The position numbers were made by a program, and so were the translations under genes. The notes below the pieces were generated by a model. It was not told the DNA's origin and searched no databases. It was given only the letters and a program-made list of their open reading frames with translations. From an uncultured Prevotellaceae bacterium (GTDB lineage Bacteria; Bacteroidota; Bacteroidia; Bacteroidales; Bacteroidaceae), in NCBI GenBank assembly GCA_946187025.1, contig CAMHPM010000051.1:1-8644 (forward strand): DNA of 8,644 nucleotides. Direction: 5' to 3'. Below are positions 5,967-8,644 of this stretch, piece by piece (within the stretch, counting starts at the first letter, position 1; the number at the start of each line of letters is the position of its first letter).

Positions 5967-7072
5967 CTCACGCTAAACTTATATATGCATGTGTGTTGGT
6001 ATTTCTGTCCTGGGTCGAGGCGTGCCGACGGGAACTCGGGGCGGTTTGGTGTGTCGGGATACATCTGCGACTCCAGTGCTATTGATGTGCGTGCTCCGGT
6101 GTAGAGCTGGAGGCCCGGGTGGTTGTTCCACACTTCCATCACTCGTCCCGACTCTGGTGCATAGACTTCGGCCACCTTTTCCACATTCTTCGGGTCGGTA
6201 TGGTTGAGGCAGAAGTTGGTGTCGTACTGACGCACTTTGCCTTCGGGTATCTCCACTCGCTGTCCGAATCCGAAACCGAAGCCCTGCACTGCCACCTGAC
6301 GTTCGGACAGTGTGACAGGCTTGCGGAAGTCGTAGGGTGTGCCGTCAACCGGTGTGAGCTTGCCTGTCGGGATGAGGTCGCGGTCGGCTTCGGTGGTGTT
6401 GTCGGCCATGATCTGAAGCTGGTGTCCGAGTATGTCGCCGCTACCCACTCCGTTGAGGTTGAAGTAAGAGTGTGTGGTTGTGCTCACCACGGTTGGCCGG
6501 TCGGTCGTGGCTTCGTATTCCACTTTGAGGCCTCCGTCCTTGGTTATTGAATATGTGAGGGTTGTAGTGAGTGTTCCGGGGAATCCGTCGGTACCGTCGG
6601 GCGAGATGCACTTGAGCACCAGTTTGTCTTTAGCCGCACTTACGACGTCCCATATCGTGTGGTCGAATCCTTGGTTTCCGCTGTGCAGTGTGTGTCGTCC
6701 GTTGTTGCGAGTCAGTTCGTAGGTCTTGCCGTCGAGTGTGAACTGTGCGCCCGAGATTCGGTTAGCATATCGTCCGACGGCCGGCCCCACCTGCCCCAGG
6801 TTGTAGCGCAGGTACTGGCGTATGTTTCCGTATGAAGTGACAAGGTTGGCATAGTTTCCGTCGCGGTCGGGGGCAAAGACTGTCACAATGAATGCTCCGA
6901 AGTTGGTCACTTGTGCGCCTACCGTGCCGTTTGTGATGGTGTAGAGCTTGATTTGCTTACCATCGACTATGGTATCGAACGGAGCTGCGTCGATAAACGG
7001 AATCTCCTGCTTGGCTTCTGCTACGAGTGCAATACAAATTATTGACAGGATTGTAGTTGTAAACCTTCTCAT
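5963..7072 (-). CDS. Periplasmic aldose 1-epimerase (galactose mutarotase)
   Basis: It interconverts alpha and beta anomers of galactose or glucose. The 369 residues start with a Sec signal peptide (about 1-20, MRRFTTTILSIICIALVAEA), so the enzyme acts in the periplasm. There is no convincing lipobox. Family motifs appear in order: NFGAFIVT (57-64), GRYANRI (100-106), NGRHTLHSG (124-132, His130), TTHSYFNLNG (199-208, His201 as the expected catalytic acid), YDTNFCLN (283-290, Asp284; the usual DHNF has Thr for His), VWNNHPGLQLYTG (314-326), and ALESQMYPD (332-340, Glu334 as the expected catalytic base). The length is normal for secreted Bacteroidetes mutarotases. A short GFGFGFG run (265-271) is unusual. 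The gene starts 21 bp after the HEPN gene with no promoter seen between them, and overlaps the kinase gene by 4 bp. Confidence 0.92.
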   Translation of the reverse strand: MRRFTTTILSIICIALVAEAKQEIPFIDAAPFDTIVDGKQIKLYTITNGTVGAQVTNFGAFIVTVFAPDRDGNYANLVTSYGNIRQYLRYNLGQVGPAVGRYANRISGAQFTLDGKTYELTRNNGRHTLHSGNQGFDHTIWDVVSAAKDKLVLKCISPDGTDGFPGTLTTTLTYSITKDGGLKVEYEATTDRPTVVSTTTHSYFNLNGVGSGDILGHQLQIMADNTTEADRDLIPTGKLTPVDGTPYDFRKPVTLSERQVAVQGFGFGFGQRVEIPEGKVRQYDTNFCLNHTDPKNVEKVAEVYAPESGRVMEVWNNHPGLQLYTGARTSIALESQMYPDTPNRPEFPSARLDPGQKYQHTCIYKFSVR

Positions 7073-7093
7073 TCTGATTTATGATTTTGTGTG

Positions 7094-7507
7094 TTAGACC
7101 TTTGATTGTGTGTTCTCTATGTATTGTTTTATCTTATCTATCAGTGTCAGTGTGGGCTGTATGTAGTGTTCCACTTCGTCTTGTTCTACGTCGAATGAGC
7201 AGTTGTAGTCGCCGTCTTCGCGCAGTGATTGCAATTGTGAGTACAGCCGTCCCTCTTGTTTTGAAAACAAACCGGTTTTCACATAATACATGCTGAACCT
7301 GTTCACAGCTCCGCGATGTGTCCCGATTTCGTGGTGGTCGAGTATTAGCATAGCACTCACGGCATGAAACAAAGCATAATACAAACGATTGGCAGCCAAA
7401 TCCCATAGCTTGGCATCGAGCTGTACGTAGAGTTGTCGCAGTGTTTTGTCAACCTTTTCGAGTTCCAGTTGCACGATGATGCGTCTGTCTTCTTCTTTAA
7501 GACTCAT
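7094..7507 (-). CDS. HEPN-domain protein, probable toxin of an MNT/HEPN pair
   Basis: The 137-residue all-helical protein has the HEPN features ANRLYYALFHAVSAMLI (39-55), THRGAVNRF (63-71) and LREDGDYN (95-102). Within it Arg41 and His48 match the Rx(4-6)H pattern seen in HEPN ribonucleases. It lacks the HxY extension that is AMPylated in HepT-type toxins, so that mode of control cannot be assumed. Its start overlaps the end of the MNT gene by 11 bp, the usual arrangement for such pairs. In known systems HEPN is an RNase toxin silenced by the nucleotidyltransferase. Alternatively it may be a non-toxic helper of a nucleotidyltransferase. Confidence 0.82.
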   Translation of the reverse strand: MSLKEEDRRIIVQLELEKVDKTLRQLYVQLDAKLWDLAANRLYYALFHAVSAMLILDHHEIGTHRGAVNRFSMYYVKTGLFSKQEGRLYSQLQSLREDGDYNCSFDVEQDEVEHYIQPTLTLIDKIKQYIENTQSKV

Positions 7508-7820
7508 ATAACACCTTCTTATCTTGTTCTACATTGAAATAGAAAAGTGGATGCCGACCTTCGTACCATTGTTGCTTGGTGTATGCCCTGGCACTGATGT
7601 CTTCACCTATGTCCCATCCTAAATCTACGAAAGAAAATACGATTATGTCGCGGTCGGATTGCTCTATGCGTGGTTTGTCGAGCAGTATGAGCAGGTCCCA
7701 GTCGCTGTCGGTCCTCGCTTCGCCGCGTGCACGCGAACCATACAAGTACAGTGTGCTACCCTTTGGCATCACACGTGCGGCTGTGTCTTTTATACGGTTT
7801 ATTACGGCGTCGCTATTCAT
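7497..7820 (-). CDS. MNT-type minimal nucleotidyltransferase, probable antitoxin
   Basis: The 107-residue protein has the minimal nucleotidyltransferase signature: Gly28-Ser29, then ten residues, then Asp40-Trp41-Asp42 (GSRARGEARTDSDWDL). This is exactly the GSx10DxD motif of MNT antitoxins. Asp40 and Asp42 would bind metal; Glu73 or Asp74 (GEDIS) may supply the third carboxylate. Members transfer a nucleotide, often AMP, to a partner. It is the first gene of the pair, has its own predicted promoter, and overlaps the HEPN gene by 11 bp. Confidence 0.85.
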   Translation of the reverse strand: MNSDAVINRIKDTAARVMPKGSTLYLYGSRARGEARTDSDWDLLILLDKPRIEQSDRDIIVFSFVDLGWDIGEDISARAYTKQQWYEGRHPLFYFNVEQDKKVLYES

Positions 7821-7854
7821 ACTCTCTGTCGGTTATCCTGATTTGATTATGCCG

Positions 7855-7887
7855 CAAAGTTACGAAAAACTTTTTATTATATATAAA
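7855..7887 (-). promoter_or_regulatory. Predicted Bacteroidetes-type promoter of the MNT/HEPN operon
   Basis: The minus strand reads TAACTTTG at 7862-7855, a match to TAnnTTTG. The -33-like TTTA at 7887-7884 (consensus TTTG) is 21 bp upstream, in AT-rich sequence (TATATATAATAAAAAG). It lies 34 bp before the MNT ATG. Confidence 0.6.
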
Positions 7888-7955
7888 GTGAAGTTTTGGC
7901 TCAATGCAGATGGAGAAATGGTGAGATATGGAATATGTTGAGGCTCTTAAACATG

Positions 7956-7983
7956 ACGCGGAGACATGTGTGTGCCTCCGCGT
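7956..7983 (-). terminator. Hairpin at the 3' end of the sigma/membrane operon
   Basis: ACGCGGAG (7956-7963) and CTCCGCGT (7976-7983) form a perfect 8-bp stem with a 12-nt loop, four bases past the membrane-protein stop. On the minus strand it can extend by AACA/TGTT across a 2x2 internal loop. The following minus-strand sequence (CATGTTTAAGAG) has only a weak T tract, so efficiency is uncertain. No plus-strand gene lies nearby to use it. Confidence 0.5.
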
Positions 7984-7987
7984 TCTG

Positions 7988-8572
7988 TTATTTCTCTTCT
8001 ATCTGGCGTATGATGTCGTCGAGCATTCCGACGAGGTGGTTGTTGCGCATCACTCCGAGTATTCCACCTATGATGCCTCCTGCTACTATGGGCGAGAGCA
8101 TTATGAGGCTGTCGGTGGGGTCGCTCTGTCCGTGCATCACTTCGACCACGAGCCATGCCAGCCACACTATCATGAGTGGTATTCCTATGTTTCGCCAGCG
8201 GCGGTAGTCGTCCTTCAGGCGTCGTGCGTTGCGTGCCACGGCCAGCAGTTGGCCATCGCGCACATCGGCTTCCCTCAACTTGCTGTGCATCACAGCCGTA
8301 AGCACCATCAGCACAAGCATCATAAGCGAGGTAACAACTATAAATATATTCGATGCTCCGAGGCTGCTGAAGGCCATAGGGCCTATGGTGAGCACACACA
8401 CTCCGCCCACGATGCTGAAGTTGGCACGACGGCGGATGCTGCGCACCTGGTTTTGCATCGTGTTGCGCAACAGGCGGTCCGACAGTATTTCTTCCTTCTC
8501 GAGTTTCTCTTTCAGCACTGCCATCTGGCGGCGCATCTCTTCCATTTCATTGTAGTCAGTAGTCTGTTCCAT
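7988..8572 (-). CDS. Four-helix membrane protein with N-terminal coiled coil, sigma-factor partner
   Basis: The 194-residue protein begins MEQTTDYNEMEEM. Residues about 9-45 form a charged coiled coil (RRQMAVLKEKLEKEEILSDRLL in overlapping heptads), then a basic RSIRRR stretch. Four hydrophobic segments follow at about 54-69, 75-95, 129-146 and 155-174, with a basic loop between the second and third and an acidic C-terminal tail (LDDIIRQIEEK). Similar proteins commonly sit just after a sigma-70-family gene in Bacteroidales, so a membrane-anchored regulatory or anti-sigma-like role is possible but unproven. The ATG at 8572 is 5 bp past the upstream stop. A GTG at 8581 overlapping that stop (GTGA) would add three residues and is a real alternative. 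Confidence 0.72.
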   Translation of the reverse strand: MEQTTDYNEMEEMRRQMAVLKEKLEKEEILSDRLLRNTMQNQVRSIRRRANFSIVGGVCVLTIGPMAFSSLGASNIFIVVTSLMMLVLMVLTAVMHSKLREADVRDGQLLAVARNARRLKDDYRRWRNIGIPLMIVWLAWLVVEVMHGQSDPTDSLIMLSPIVAGGIIGGILGVMRNNHLVGMLDDIIRQIEEK

Positions 8573-8577
8573 AGTCT

Positions 8578-8644
8578 TCACTTCATCTGTTTTAGTTGTT
8601 CGCGTATTCTCACCAGCTTCACCGACACGTTCTTGGTCGATATG
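8578..8644 (-). CDS. C-terminal end of a probable sigma-70-family factor (partial)
   Basis: The frame open from the right window edge encodes ISTKNVSVKLVRIREQLKQ followed by MK and a TGA at 8580-8578. This resembles the recognition helix and tail of sigma region 4 (…S-x-x-x-V…R-x-R-x-x-L) in small Bacteroidales sigma factors. Only 21 codons are visible, so the assignment leans on this short match and on the downstream membrane gene. It is probably the first gene of a two-gene operon. Confidence 0.55.
   Translation of the reverse strand, partial: ISTKNVSVKLVRIREQLKQMK

Noticed and set aside
7947..8399. Minus-strand frame of 150 codons overlapping the membrane protein
   Set aside because: The Arg/His/Pro-rich translation is typical of an off-frame shadow; the overlapping frame has clear helices and a coiled coil.

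Overview
The window looks like a chromosomal segment from the Bacteroidales (Prevotella/Bacteroides-type). Several signs agree. Putative promoters carry the Bacteroidetes -7 motif TAnnTTTG and there are no strong Shine-Dalgarno sequences. The protein families are typical of the group: an M64 peptidase, a secreted GHL10-type family 10 glycosylhydrolase, a TGS-domain nucleoside kinase, and a sigma-factor/membrane-protein pair. No transposase, integrase, CRISPR array or rRNA/tRNA gene was seen.

Layout. (1) 1-488, plus strand: the C-terminal part of an M64-family zinc peptidase, cut by the window edge. It is followed by four 12-bp palindromes spaced exactly 22 bp apart, the last pair of which makes a good intrinsic terminator. 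(2) 653-1326, minus strand: a small two-helix membrane protein and a small outer-membrane beta-barrel protein, coupled through TAATG. (3) 1360-1496: a divergent promoter region that is itself a 43-bp inverted repeat (40/43 matches), with heptamer tandem repeats in its arms. (4) 1515-3224, plus strand: a secreted GHL10 glycosylhydrolase with a Ser/Thr-rich tail encoded by 9-bp, CTAG-bearing units. (5) 3205-7820, minus strand: five closely packed genes. In transcription order these are an MNT nucleotidyltransferase, a HEPN protein, a periplasmic galactose mutarotase, a nucleoside (uridine-type) kinase, and an ATP-grasp-like protein of unknown function carrying an in-frame 24-bp tandem repeat. 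(6) 7988-8644, minus strand: a four-helix membrane protein with a coiled coil, directly after the last codons of what looks like a sigma-70-family factor.

How the parts may work together. MNT/HEPN overlap by 11 bp and form a probable toxin-antitoxin pair with its own promoter. The mutarotase and kinase overlap by 4 bp (ATGA) and are probably translationally coupled. Readthrough from MNT/HEPN into the sugar/nucleoside genes is possible because only 21 bp separate them. No new multi-gene system is clearly demonstrated. The least explained signals are the 22-bp palindrome array, the mirrored divergent promoters, and the two in-frame coding repeats.
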